NCBI GenBank assembly: GCA_016869895.1
Contig: VGDC01000010.1
Location: 1-14,720, forward strand
Reading direction: 5' to 3'
DNA from: Alphaproteobacteria bacterium
GTDB taxonomy: Bacteria; Pseudomonadota; Alphaproteobacteria; Rickettsiales; VGDC01
Length of the DNA stretch: 14,720 bases
A program made the position numbers and the translations under genes. A model generated the notes under the pieces. It was not told the DNA's origin and searched no databases. It was given only the letters and a program-made list of their open reading frames with translations. Below, piece by piece: positions 1 through 7,951 of this stretch; position 1 is the stretch's first letter; each line of letters begins with the position of its first letter.

Positions 1-949
1 GGATATGCTCCGGGCTGAACAGGCTGCTGAGGAAAGCGAAGCTGTACGCCATGTGCAGGCGTTTGCCCTTTTTGGTGTAATCCGCCATGAGCTTGACGTT
101 GCCTTCATCACCGATTTCACCGACGGTGGCGGTGTGGGGGTATTCATCCATCAGCTTGCGGAGGTCTTCAAGGAAGATCAGGTTTTCGGGGCGGGATTTA
201 TCGTAGATATGCTCCTGCATGACGTAAGGATTGGAATCCGGCGCGTCGAAGACGTGTTTCTTCTCTTTCACAGGCGGATTGGAGCGGAGCTTCGCATCGT
301 GGAAGTAGAAATTAACCGTATCGAGGCGGAAGCCATGCACGCCGCGCTCCAGCCAGAAGCGCGCCACATCGAGCATCTGCTGGCGCACTTCCTTATTATG
401 GAAGTTCAAATCCGGCTGGCTGCGGAGGAAATTATGGAGGTAATACTGGCGGCGGGTAGCATTCCACTCCCATGCCGAGCCACCGAAGATGGACAGCCAG
501 TTGTTCGGTGGCGTGCCATCGGGCTTAGGGTCCGCCCAGACGAACCAGTCGGCTTTGGCATTCACGCGGCTGGAGGCACTTTCGATGAACCACGGATGTT
601 CACTGGAGGTGTGGCTGATGACGAGGTCGATCATCACCTGAAGCTTGAGCTTGGCAGCCTCTTTGACGAGATTATCGAAGTCTTCCAGCGTGCCGAAGAT
701 GGGGTCGATGTCGCGGTAATCGGATACGTCATAGCCGAAGTCCTTCATGGGGGACTTAAAGAAAGGCGAAATCCAGATGGCGTCCACGCCGAGGCTTTTG
801 ATATACGGCAGTTTCTGGGTGATGCCGTTCAGGTCGCCGATGCCGTCGTTGTTGCTGTCGTAAAAACTGCGCGGATATATCTGATAGATGATACCGCCAC
901 GCCACCATTCACTGTTTTTTTTGACGTCTTTCTTCACGGCCTTGGACAT
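1..949 (-). CDS. GH13 alpha-glucosidase (AglA-like), 3' end cut off by the window edge
   Basis: Hydrolyses alpha-1,4 or related bonds in small sugars delivered by the adjacent transporter; no signal peptide is visible, so it is probably cytoplasmic. The N-terminal 316 residues are in the window and show the GH13 barrel in order: WWRGGIIYQIYPRSF (15-29), DGIGDL (35-40), conserved region I DLVISHTS (108-115), region II GFRLDTVN with the nucleophile Asp210, and region III TVGEIGDE with the acid/base Glu278. The third catalytic Asp (NHD region) lies beyond the edge. The start is the ATG at 949, 26 bases after the upstream permease stop, so it is the last visible gene of that operon; its ribosome site is weak. 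Family members of this type are about 530-560 residues. The order binding protein, permease, permease, glucosidase matches the rhizobial aglEFGA arrangement (family knowledge). Substrate (maltose, trehalose, sucrose) cannot be fixed from sequence. Confidence 0.93.
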   Translation of the reverse strand, partial: MSKAVKKDVKKNSEWWRGGIIYQIYPRSFYDSNNDGIGDLNGITQKLPYIKSLGVDAIWISPFFKSPMKDFGYDVSDYRDIDPIFGTLEDFDNLVKEAAKLKLQVMIDLVISHTSSEHPWFIESASSRVNAKADWFVWADPKPDGTPPNNWLSIFGGSAWEWNATRRQYYLHNFLRSQPDLNFHNKEVRQQMLDVARFWLERGVHGFRLDTVNFYFHDAKLRSNPPVKEKKHVFDAPDSNPYVMQEHIYDKSRPENLIFLEDLRKLMDEYPHTATVGEIGDEGNVKLMADYTKKGKRLHMAYSFAFLSSLFSPEHI

Positions 950-975
950 GGCGTATCACTTCAAAAAGAGGGTTA

Positions 976-1863
976 TCAACCTTTGACCGCGCCCGCAGTC
1001 AAACCGGAGACGATGCGTTTTTGGAAAATCAGCACGAGGAAGATGAGCGGGATGGTCACGATGACCGAAGCCGCCATGAGGCTGCCCCAAGGCAATTCAT
1101 GCTGGCTGTTGCCCGACATCAGCGAAATAGCGACGGGAACAGTGCGCATTTCGTTAGTCAGCGTGAAGGTCAACGCGAAGAGGAACTCGTTCCACGCGGC
1201 GATGAAGGCGAGCAGACCCGTGGTGATGAACACGGGGCCGAGGAGCGGCAGAAAGACCTTGGTGATGATGACCCATGGGCTTGCGCCGTCGACAATCGCC
1301 GCTTCTTCCAGTTCCTTTGGCAGCTCACGCATGAAGGTGGTGAGAATCCACACGGTGAACGGCAGGGTGAAGAGCATGTAGGACATGACCAAGCCGATGA
1401 GGTTGTTATACACCCCCAGCATACTTATCAGCTCGAACATGCCGGAAAGCACGGCCACCTGCGGGAACATGGAGACGCTGAGGATGATGAGCAACAGCAT
1501 GCCCCTGCCCTTGAACTGCACGCGCCCCAGCGCATAGGCCGCGGTGACCGAGAGGAACAGGCAAAGTGACACCGTGGACACGGAGGTGATGACGGAATTC
1601 ATGATGTTGCGACCAAAGGGCTGCTCGCTGAATACGCCTTTGTAATTGTCGAATGTCAGGTTCTTCGGCCAGAATTCGACACTGAAGAGGTCGGAGCTGG
1701 GCTTCAAGGATGAGACAATCGCCCAGTAGAAGGGAAAGACGGAATAAAGCACGATGACAAGCATCAAGAGCCAGAACAGGCCTTGGTTAATGCGTTTCTT
1801 CATGCGGAAGCGGCCGCCGCGATCGATGATTACGGGTTCGGTTTGCACGGTCGTGTCGGTCAT
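976..1863 (-). CDS. Carbohydrate ABC transporter permease, MalG/ThuG/AglG type
   Basis: One of the two inner-membrane subunits of a sugar importer (CUT1 class), 295 residues. Hydrophobic segments lie near residues 28-50, 88-112, 121-145, 153-178, 208-228 and 258-282, giving the usual six. The cytoplasmic EAA loop that docks on the ATPase is intact at 187-210, with EEAAIVDGASPW followed by FLPLLGP. The start at 1863 overlaps the stop of the upstream permease by 4 bases (ATGA), which supports translational coupling and this start over the internal Met21. It is followed by the glucosidase gene. The N-terminal tail before the first membrane segment (about 25 residues) is somewhat longer than in typical members. 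The partner is the MalF-type permease directly upstream. Confidence 0.95.
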   Translation of the reverse strand: MTDTTVQTEPVIIDRGGRFRMKKRINQGLFWLLMLVIVLYSVFPFYWAIVSSLKPSSDLFSVEFWPKNLTFDNYKGVFSEQPFGRNIMNSVITSVSTVSLCLFLSVTAAYALGRVQFKGRGMLLLIILSVSMFPQVAVLSGMFELISMLGVYNNLIGLVMSYMLFTLPFTVWILTTFMRELPKELEEAAIVDGASPWVIITKVFLPLLGPVFITTGLLAFIAAWNEFLFALTFTLTNEMRTVPVAISLMSGNSQHELPWGSLMAASVIVTIPLIFLVLIFQKRIVSGLTAGAVKG

Positions 1864-2798
1864 GCCTTCTTCTCCCCGTCGAGTTTAACTTTGCCGATGG
1901 TCAAGAGCAATACCGTGGCAAATGCGATGATGAGGAACAGCAGGGTGGAAGCCGCCGAGCCATAGCCGACGTCCTGAAAATCCACCAGCTGCTGGCGGGC
2001 ATAGATGGACATGGACATGGTGCTGCGGCTGCCGCTCGCCAGAACATAAATCAAATCGAAGATGCGCAATGCATCCAAGCAACGGAAGATGACCGCCACG
2101 AGCAGCGCGGGCTTGATGAGCGGCAGAGTGACTTTGAAGAACACGCGGAGCGGATGGATACCGTCCACCTTCGCGGCTTCATAGCACTCGCTGGGCAGCA
2201 CCTGCAAAGCAGCGAGGATGAGCAATGCCATGAAAGGAGTCGTTTTCCACACATCGGCGATGACCACCGCCCACAGGGAGAAATCAGGATCCGCCGTCCA
2301 CGCGATGGGCTGGTCGATGAAGCCTGCGCCCATCAGCATCACGTTGATGACCCCGTAGAAATCGTTGAACATCCAGTTCCACATCTGCGCGGAGACGATG
2401 GTGGGAATCGCCCAAGGAATCATCACCGACGCGCGAAGCAAGCCGCGACCGGGCATGTGCGCGTTCAACGCCAGCGCGATGACGAGGCCGAGCGTGACCT
2501 CAAGCGACACGGAAAGCAGCGTGAACACCAGCGTGTTCTTCACCGCCACCCACCAGTCAGGGTCGGTCAGGAGGTATTTGAAATTGGTGAACCAGATGAA
2601 CTGATGCGCTTCGATGTCGGACAGGCTGGCATCGGTCATCGAGAAATAAATCGTGCGGATGAGCGGCCATCCGGCGACCAGCAAAAGCACGATGATCATC
2701 GGCGTGAGGAACAACCACGCAGAGCGCACGCGCTGGCGGGTCAGGAAGGATTCATGCTCTTCGGGAATTTCATCCACTGCGACGGTCTTCACTTCCAT
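1860..2798 (-). CDS. Carbohydrate ABC transporter permease, MalF/ThuF/AglF type
   Basis: Second inner-membrane subunit of the sugar importer, 312 residues. The first membrane segment is around 28-50, and a run of further segments follows at about 88-112, 122-142, 172-200, 231-250 and 282-303. The EAA loop is at 207-230 (YEAAKVDGIHP, then VTLPLIKP). Its length fits the short MalF-type subunits of trehalose/maltose and alpha-glucoside systems rather than the long E. coli MalF, which carries a large periplasmic insert. The start at 2798 lies 10 bases inside the end of the binding-protein gene, and its stop overlaps the next permease, so the genes are almost certainly one transcript. Confidence 0.95.
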   Translation of the reverse strand: MEVKTVAVDEIPEEHESFLTRQRVRSAWLFLTPMIIVLLLVAGWPLIRTIYFSMTDASLSDIEAHQFIWFTNFKYLLTDPDWWVAVKNTLVFTLLSVSLEVTLGLVIALALNAHMPGRGLLRASVMIPWAIPTIVSAQMWNWMFNDFYGVINVMLMGAGFIDQPIAWTADPDFSLWAVVIADVWKTTPFMALLILAALQVLPSECYEAAKVDGIHPLRVFFKVTLPLIKPALLVAVIFRCLDALRIFDLIYVLASGSRSTMSMSIYARQQLVDFQDVGYGSAASTLLFLIIAFATVLLLTIGKVKLDGEKKA

Positions 2799-4072
2799 GT
2801 GCCATCCTTTCCGATGCGCTCAAGGCGTTTGTCCAGCGCGGTGAGGCTGTCCTGCGCTTCCATCTCGCCGGAAAGCACGGCATGCACGGCGTTCAGGAAG
2901 CTGTAGGAGACTTGGTTATAGCGACGGCCAGTGACTTTGGAAGGGCGCGGCACGGCGACCATCAGCGCATCGTAGAGCACCTGCGAAGCGGGCAGCGCGG
3001 CCAGCACTTCCTTGTCCTTGTACAGCGCCATGATGGTAGGGTTATAGGTCGCGCGGAGGGCGTATTTCTTCTGCACTTCGGGGCCGGTCAGCCAGCGCAC
3101 CAGTTCGGCGGCTTTTTCGGGCTGGGTGGAATATTTGGAGACGGACATCTGCCAGCCACCGAGCGTGCCCGAACCTTTTTCACCCGCTTTCGCGCTGGGA
3201 AGGGTAGTCACACCGACTTTATCCTTCGTGGGGCTGCCGTTCGTCTGGATGAGCGCCCAAGCATAAGGCCAGTTGCGCATGAACACCGATTTACCGGATT
3301 GGAACACGCCGCGCGCTTCCTCTTCACCGTAGTTCAAGACGCCTTTGGGGGAAATCTCGCCGATCCACGAAGCCGCAAGCTGGATGGCTTCCAATGCTTC
3401 TTGATTCACGATGGTGACTTTGCCGTCTTCGCTGACGATGCTGCCGCCGCCGCTGCTGTTCACCCACTCAAGGGCATTGCAGGTGAGGCCTTCATAGGCG
3501 CGGCCTTGGAACACATACCCCCACATATCGGGCGTGCCAGCAGTGCGTTCACCTTCGATGACGACTTTGGCGGTCTCGGTCAACTCTTCCCACGTGGTGG
3601 GAACGGGGCGTTTATACTTCTCCAGCAGATCCTTGCGGTAATAGAGGATGCCGACATCGGTATAGAGCGGCATGGCGAGCAAGCGGCCATCGATGGTGTT
3701 GTTGGAGATGACGCTGGGGAAATGGCGTTCAACCTCTTCCTTGGGCACATAGGGTGATAGGTCGAGCAGGTGGTCCTGCAACACGCCCGGCCAGACGACA
3801 TCGATCTGGAACACGTCGATGGTGGCTTCTTTGGCGGAGAGGAACTGCTGATACAGCGCGAGGCGTTCGCTGGTGTTGCCGGGCATGGAAACGATGCTGG
3901 CGGGATAGCCGGTCTTCTCCGACCACTCGCGCACGCCTTCTTCACACAACTGCAATTCGATGCCGATGGAGCCGCAAGCGACCTTGAGACCACGGGTTTC
4001 CTGCGCGGCAGCGGCGAAGGGCAATGCCAGCAACACGGAAAGGGTCACGATACAGCGTGTTAGACGACTCAT
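2789..4072 (-). CDS. Periplasmic sugar-binding protein, ThuE/AglE-like (trehalose/maltose type)
   Basis: Captures the sugar in the periplasm and hands it to the permease pair; 427 residues, typical for the family. A signal peptide spans residues 1-23 (basic start, hydrophobic core, AAA-QE cleavage). The mature protein begins with two cysteines, Cys33 and Cys43, in the pattern CGSIGIELQLC that I recall from the ThuE-type family; they could form a disulfide. Further family signatures are TSERLALYQQFLSA (67-80), IDVFQIDVVWPG (85-96), AMPLYTDVGILYYRKDLLEKY (133-153) and PTTWEEL (158-164). First gene of the operon, with a good ribosome site and a 181-base leader region upstream. Assignment to a binding-protein family 1 member is firm; the exact sugar is inference. 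Confidence 0.93.
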   Translation of the reverse strand: MSRLTRCIVTLSVLLALPFAAAAQETRGLKVACGSIGIELQLCEEGVREWSEKTGYPASIVSMPGNTSERLALYQQFLSAKEATIDVFQIDVVWPGVLQDHLLDLSPYVPKEEVERHFPSVISNNTIDGRLLAMPLYTDVGILYYRKDLLEKYKRPVPTTWEELTETAKVVIEGERTAGTPDMWGYVFQGRAYEGLTCNALEWVNSSGGGSIVSEDGKVTIVNQEALEAIQLAASWIGEISPKGVLNYGEEEARGVFQSGKSVFMRNWPYAWALIQTNGSPTKDKVGVTTLPSAKAGEKGSGTLGGWQMSVSKYSTQPEKAAELVRWLTGPEVQKKYALRATYNPTIMALYKDKEVLAALPASQVLYDALMVAVPRPSKVTGRRYNQVSYSFLNAVHAVLSGEMEAQDSLTALDKRLERIGKDGTWK

Positions 4073-4076
4073 TTTT

Positions 4077-4082
4077 CCTCCC
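4077..4082 (-). promoter_or_regulatory. Strong ribosome binding site of the sugar-binding protein gene
   Basis: On the minus strand GGGAGG is followed by four A residues and then the ATG at 4072. It is among the best Shine-Dalgarno matches in the window and supports the start. It fits the usual pattern of a binding protein made in excess over its permeases. Confidence 0.75.
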
Positions 4083-4185
4083 AGGATGTGCTGCTTGCGG
4101 TCATGATGACGGGTCTTCAGGAAATGCAGCTATTCTTCTTATATGTGGAATGGACACCTTTGGGGCGCAGATAGTCTTACGGCGT

Positions 4186-4202
4186 TTGAGCGCAGAACTC
4201 AA
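4186..4202. promoter_or_regulatory. Inverted repeat upstream of the sugar operon, possible operator
   Basis: TTGAG and CTCAA arms of 5 bases flank a 7-base centre, about 115 bases upstream of the binding-protein start. Related sugar operons are usually controlled by a LacI-family repressor, but this repeat does not have the classic CG-centred LacI-family operator form. On the minus strand the left arm could also serve as a poor -35 (TTGAGT). The arms are short enough to occur by chance. Confidence 0.25.
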
Positions 4203-4253
4203 CCCTTTAATTGTGCATTGCGATGTTTTGGGCGAGGATTCAGGGGGCGACGA

Positions 4254-5747
4254 TTAGATATGCGCGCCGGTCTGCTGTCCAGCGGCCTGAGCGGCGGCGG
4301 CGCGTTCGGTGGATACTTTCGCCAGCCACGGGCTTTTGCCCAGCGTTTCGACCTTTTCGTTGATGAGCGTAATCAGCTCTTCGCGGCTCTGGGTCACCTT
4401 CTCTTCTTTGGCGAGGTAGGTGGCCATTTTATCGATGGCGAGGTCGCGCACTTCGGCAGGCTGATGCGCCAGCATCTCGGCGGACATGGCGGTCAGCTTG
4501 CTGACGGTCTCCTGCTCGGTGTAATCCGCAGGTTTGGCTTTGGAGGACAGCGTGCCGAAGGTGGTCGCCACGAGATATGCGCAGGCGGTGGCCATGGAGA
4601 AATGACCGCTCATGCTGGCGCGCTTGGCTTTCGCATAGTCCTTTTCCAGGCCATGGGCGACACCGGAAGCATCGGCTGCAGCCATGCGCTGTTCCAACTC
4701 ACCCAACACGTTCTTATGCTTCGCTTTAATCTGCGACACATCTTTGAACATGGCGACGTTGCCCGCGATGTTCAGCAAACCAGCGAAACGCATGGGTTTT
4801 TCTTGCACGAAATCCGCGAATTTGCGCGGCAGTGAACGGGAGGAATCGGCTTCCGCCAACTGCTCAGGGGATTTCTGAGGCGCGGCGATACCGTCCACAT
4901 TCTCCAGCCCCGGCCATTCGCTCTTCTTCGCGCCGCGCTGTTTCTCTTGGATGAGGATGACCGACAACGCGCCGATGACGGAGGCAAGGCCGCTTGCCGT
5001 GCGAGCGATGCCCACATTCGTGCCGTCGTTGCTCTTGCGGCTTTCATTGATGCCCGAATACATGAACATCAGGTTACCCATCAGACCAATGGTGTTACCC
5101 ACCTCGATGGGATGCTGCTGCACGAATTCATGGAGTTTCTCGATGACGCCGCCCTTCTTCGCCAGTTCAGCGGCGGTCAGCTTTTCGTCTTTGGGGATTT
5201 CGACGCCCTGCTGGCTGAGATAGCCGCGCATGCCGTCGATGACTTTGTCGAATTCCGCGCCCGGCTTGCCCGCGCCGTAAAGGGCGGAAGTGCTGGTGGA
5301 CATAGTATAGAACGCGGCAGTGCCGACACGGCGCATATCGCCTTCGAGCGCACCGGCCACGGCCATGCCTGCATGGCCGACGATGCCGAACATGCCGTTC
5401 AAGCGCACAGTGGACTTGCGGATTTTCTCGACGAAGCTGACGTTATCTTTCTCGCCAACCAGTTCTTCCTTGCCCGTGCCTTTGATGAAGCCGGATTCGG
5501 TCAATGCGCCGAGGATGTCTTCTTCCTTCTTGATGCCGGACACGCGCAGCACGTTAACGCCGTCGATGGTGTCGGCGACAGCGGAGAAGCCTTTTTGGGT
5601 CAGATGAAGGGGGACGGAGGACAGATCGCCACGCTGGGAATCTTCCGGTGCATAGAGCAGTGCTTCATAGGAGCCGGATTCGAGCTTACGAATCTCCGCC
5701 TGCTGAACCGCAGAACCTGCCTCCCATGTGACTTGCTTCACCTGCAT
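4254..5747 (-). CDS. Unrecognised 497-residue protein with three hydrophobic hairpin repeats
   Basis: I do not recognise this family. Residues 1-100 are soluble and mixed charge. Hydrophobic segments then appear in pairs: about 114-135 with 140-158, 215-233 with 246-266, and 318-335 with 380-402. Each pair follows a similar lead-in, FVEKIRK (105-111), EFVQQHP (207-213) and DFVQEKP (312-318), so the protein looks like three diverged copies of one unit. The third copy has a charged insert (about 336-378) between its two segments. The C-terminal 95 residues are charged, helix-prone and Ala/Gln-rich at the end. There is no signal peptide. The segments are rich in Gly, Ala, Met and Ser, so they may be true membrane spans or buried helices. 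The gene stands alone, divergent from ydbH and 181 bases upstream of the sugar operon. The start at 5747 is the first in-frame ATG, with a weak ribosome site. Confidence 0.8.
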   Translation of the reverse strand: MQVKQVTWEAGSAVQQAEIRKLESGSYEALLYAPEDSQRGDLSSVPLHLTQKGFSAVADTIDGVNVLRVSGIKKEEDILGALTESGFIKGTGKEELVGEKDNVSFVEKIRKSTVRLNGMFGIVGHAGMAVAGALEGDMRRVGTAAFYTMSTSTSALYGAGKPGAEFDKVIDGMRGYLSQQGVEIPKDEKLTAAELAKKGGVIEKLHEFVQQHPIEVGNTIGLMGNLMFMYSGINESRKSNDGTNVGIARTASGLASVIGALSVILIQEKQRGAKKSEWPGLENVDGIAAPQKSPEQLAEADSSRSLPRKFADFVQEKPMRFAGLLNIAGNVAMFKDVSQIKAKHKNVLGELEQRMAAADASGVAHGLEKDYAKAKRASMSGHFSMATACAYLVATTFGTLSSKAKPADYTEQETVSKLTAMSAEMLAHQPAEVRDLAIDKMATYLAKEEKVTQSREELITLINEKVETLGKSPWLAKVSTERAAAAQAAGQQTGAHI

Positions 5748-5768
5748 CCGGTCATGCCCACATTAATT

Positions 5769-5788
5769 CGTTATGCTACGCGTTATGC
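5769..5788. promoter_or_regulatory. Tandem direct repeat CGTTATGC, possible regulator site
   Basis: Two exact copies of CGTTATGC (5769-5776 and 5781-5788) are separated by TACG, a 12-base period. They sit 20-40 bases upstream of the minus-strand gene start at 5747, in the 227-base space between divergent genes. Tandem direct repeats near one helical turn are typical of response-regulator binding, but no known motif is matched. Confidence 0.35.
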
Positions 5789-5820
5789 AATTCTATACAC
5801 GCCAGAGCGACAACAACTGT

Positions 5821-5859
5821 TTCATTATGAAGCATTAAACGACACTTCATGCGCGTGAA
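5821..5859. promoter_or_regulatory. Pair of TTCA/TGAA palindromes in the divergent promoter region
   Basis: TTCATTATGAA at 5821-5831 is a perfect palindrome around a central T. TTCATGCGCGTGAA at 5846-5859 is a palindrome with one mismatched pair. Both share TTCA...TGAA ends and lie 25 bases apart between the divergent starts at 5747 and 5975. On the minus strand the first contains CATAAT, a possible -10. They could be operators for either gene; the regulator is unknown. Confidence 0.3.
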
Positions 5860-5909
5860 ACCGCATCACCCAGTACTTTCAATATAGCGTATCCATGCTA
5901 TTGTGCCTA

Positions 5910-5937
5910 TTGTTTTTGCACTGCGAATGATGACAAT
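5910..5937 (+). promoter_or_regulatory. Candidate promoter of the ydbH-ynbE-ydbL operon
   Basis: TTGTTT (5910-5915) and GACAAT (5932-5937) are separated by 16 bases and would place the transcript start about 30 bases before the GTG at 5975. The match to the housekeeping consensus is only moderate (3 and 4 of 6 bases), so this is a tentative call. Confidence 0.3.
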
Positions 5938-5974
5938 ATCGTGACAAACCGCGCCTTGATGGAGCCTTTACACC

Positions 5975-7717
5975 GTGCCTGCCAGAGCCAGAATCCGCAA
6001 GTCATTGAAGTGGATGGGAATCGTTTTGATTTCCCTTCTTTTGGCTGTGGTTTTATTCGCGGTTTTCGCACCACTGGACAGGCTGGCGGATCGACAGGCA
6101 AGGGCGTGGTTGACGGCGCATAACATCCCCCTGCACTATGAATTGGCAGGTTTCGGCCTGAAAGGATTACAACTGAAAGGGGTATCCTTGGGTGATTCGG
6201 AGGATTTCCTGCTACCGGAACTGACGGTGGAATATACCCCTTCGCTTTTCTGGACCAAGCGCATTGGAAGTGTCGCCGCAAGGGGGATGGACATCACCTT
6301 CCGCCAGCAACAAGACGGGACGGTGCAGCTTGAGCCTATCACACCGTTCATCGACCAGTTCCTGACGGCGGAGGATAACGTCGTCGGGTTCAAAGCCCCT
6401 GCCCTGCCCTTCGAGCGGCTCATCCTGCGCGATGCATTGTTGACCTATCATCCGCTGGAGGGCGAACCGTATCAGGCGGTCTTCAACGGCACGCTCAACT
6501 GGGATTACAGCGGGCAATTCGAAGTCATCGGCGCGCATATCCCTTTGAGCGACGGAAGCACCATCGAAATCACCGACATGACACTGGAACGGCAGGACAC
6601 TTCCATGCCGTTCATCTTCGGTATCAGCCGAATTTCGCATAAAACCGAAGGCAAAGCCTATTTCACGCCTATGCATGCGCTGGGTGAAATCAACGCCGCG
6701 AGGGATTTGAGCACGCTGGACGGTATGATTGTCATCAGTGATCTGCTGGATCGCTGGAAGCTGAACCTGACGGGAAAGGCCGATATGAACGCCGAAAGCT
6801 GGAACATGGAAATCGACCAGCCATCCGTTTTCTTTGAAAGCGGCATCCTCCAGCCTGACCAGCTGTTCCCTTTCCTGCGCGGTAAGGTGAAGGATGCATC
6901 GGGTAGTTTCACCGTCCACGGCGCGGTGCGGAAGGATGCGGGCGCGGAAAGCCCCGTCAGCGAAGGGGCGTTCAGCTTCGGGAATGTGAGCCTCACTGCT
7001 AATGGCACGTCCATCAAGGGTATCGACGGGAAAATCGCGTTCTCATCGCTCTTCCCGCTGGCCACGAAAGGCACACAGACCATCGCCGTGGAAGCCATCA
7101 ACCTCGGACTGCCGCTCACGGGTGGTAGCCTGAAATTCTCGCTGGATGAGAAAGGCAACCTCGCCTTCGCGCCTACCTCTTGGAATTGGGCGGGCGGGAA
7201 ACTCACCACCAGCGCAGCGAAGGGAAAAATTGACGACCTGTCGATCTCCGGTCTGACCTTGAGCGTCAAAGACCTGTCGGTGCAGGAACTGCTTTCATCC
7301 GCGCTGAAAAGCGGGTTCTCCGCCACCGGAAAACTGAACGGTAAACTGCCCATCACCTTTGTGAATGGCGCGCCCCTCATCCGCAAAGGCAAGCTGGAGA
7401 CCCCCGGCGGCGGGGTCATCAGCTATATCCCGCCGGAAGGGGAAGCACCTATTCAGCAAGGCCAGAGCTTCCAGACCGACCTGCTGCTGTCGGCCATCTC
7501 CAATTTCCATTACGATGAGTTGAGCTTCGACATCGACAACAAAGACGAGCGCATTCTGGAAGTCATCCTGCATCTTCGCGGGCGTAATCCAGACCTTTAC
7601 AACGGCCAGATAATCGAATTGAATATAAACCTGACGGGGAACATCCTTGAGGCCGTGCAGAGCAGCCTCGACATCTATTCCCTACCCGAACGACTTGAGG
7701 AGCAGTTCAACCCATGA
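5975..7717 (+). CDS. ydbH: YdbH-like intermembrane lipid-transport protein (AsmA-like), short form
   Basis: In E. coli YdbH is a bridge-like AsmA-family protein that, with TamB and YhdP, moves phospholipid from the inner to the outer membrane. Here a single N-terminal anchor (about 12-32) follows a basic start, and the rest is periplasmic with the alternating beta pattern of AsmA-like proteins. The YdbH-type C-terminal region is clear: FHYDELSFDIDN, then LRGRNPDLYNGQ and LNINLTGN, ending near the C-terminus. At 580 residues it is well short of E. coli YdbH (about 880), so the groove would be shorter. The start is a GTG with GGAG 10 bases upstream (5961-5964); the next in-frame ATG would cut into the anchor. 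Its stop overlaps the following lipoprotein gene (ATGA). The ynbE and ydbL neighbours make the assignment firm. Confidence 0.88.
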   Translation: MPARARIRKSLKWMGIVLISLLLAVVLFAVFAPLDRLADRQARAWLTAHNIPLHYELAGFGLKGLQLKGVSLGDSEDFLLPELTVEYTPSLFWTKRIGSVAARGMDITFRQQQDGTVQLEPITPFIDQFLTAEDNVVGFKAPALPFERLILRDALLTYHPLEGEPYQAVFNGTLNWDYSGQFEVIGAHIPLSDGSTIEITDMTLERQDTSMPFIFGISRISHKTEGKAYFTPMHALGEINAARDLSTLDGMIVISDLLDRWKLNLTGKADMNAESWNMEIDQPSVFFESGILQPDQLFPFLRGKVKDASGSFTVHGAVRKDAGAESPVSEGAFSFGNVSLTANGTSIKGIDGKIAFSSLFPLATKGTQTIAVEAINLGLPLTGGSLKFSLDEKGNLAFAPTSWNWAGGKLTTSAAKGKIDDLSISGLTLSVKDLSVQELLSSALKSGFSATGKLNGKLPITFVNGAPLIRKGKLETPGGGVISYIPPEGEAPIQQGQSFQTDLLLSAISNFHYDELSFDIDNKDERILEVILHLRGRNPDLYNGQIIELNINLTGNILEAVQSSLDIYSLPERLEEQFNP

Positions 7718-7917
7718 CACCTTCCCAAAAACGCTTTGGCCTATCCTGCGCTTTGGCTGCAGTGCTGCTTTCCGCCGCCTGCTCCCCCACGGTGAAAGTG
7801 GAAACGCCGGACAAGCCCATCACCATCAATATGAACATCAACATCTCCCATGAGATACGCATGAAAGTGGACAAAGACCTCGAAAACACCTTCGAAAAAA
7901 ACGAGTCCATCTTCTAA
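7714..7917 (+). CDS. ynbE: YnbE-like small outer-membrane lipoprotein
   Basis: 67 residues. The N-terminal hydrophobic stretch ends in LLSAAC, giving a lipoprotein modification site at Cys23 (the -3 position is Ser rather than the commonest Leu). The mature part is about 45 residues and contains KPITINMNINISHEIRMKVDKD, here residues 34-55, a short beta-prone core with repeated Ile/Asn. In E. coli YnbE is reported to stack on the C-terminus of YdbH and complete the intermembrane bridge at the outer membrane. The gene starts within the ydbH stop codon (4-base overlap), as expected for a translationally coupled partner. The small size alone would leave doubt, but the position between ydbH and ydbL settles it. 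Confidence 0.87.
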   Translation: MTPSQKRFGLSCALAAVLLSAACSPTVKVETPDKPITINMNINISHEIRMKVDKDLENTFEKNESIF

Positions 7918-7951
7918 CCCGCGCAAAACACTTACGAGAGGATTTCTCCTG

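Noticed and set aside
5..1381. A long plus-strand open frame of 458 codons across the glucosidase and permease genes
   Set aside because: It is antisense to two well-recognised genes, has no family resemblance, and is explained by the codon bias of the minus-strand genes.
4073..4253. Terminator for the unknown 497-residue gene
   Set aside because: No stem followed by a T run is visible on the minus strand, so read-through into the sugar operon cannot be excluded.
4947..5858. A 303-codon plus-strand open frame opposite the unknown membrane protein
   Set aside because: Since the minus-strand protein is itself unrecognised I compared both. The minus-strand product has ordered hydrophobic segments and internal repeats and fills the region to natural limits; the plus-strand one is rich in His, Asp and Ala as typical antisense shadows are.
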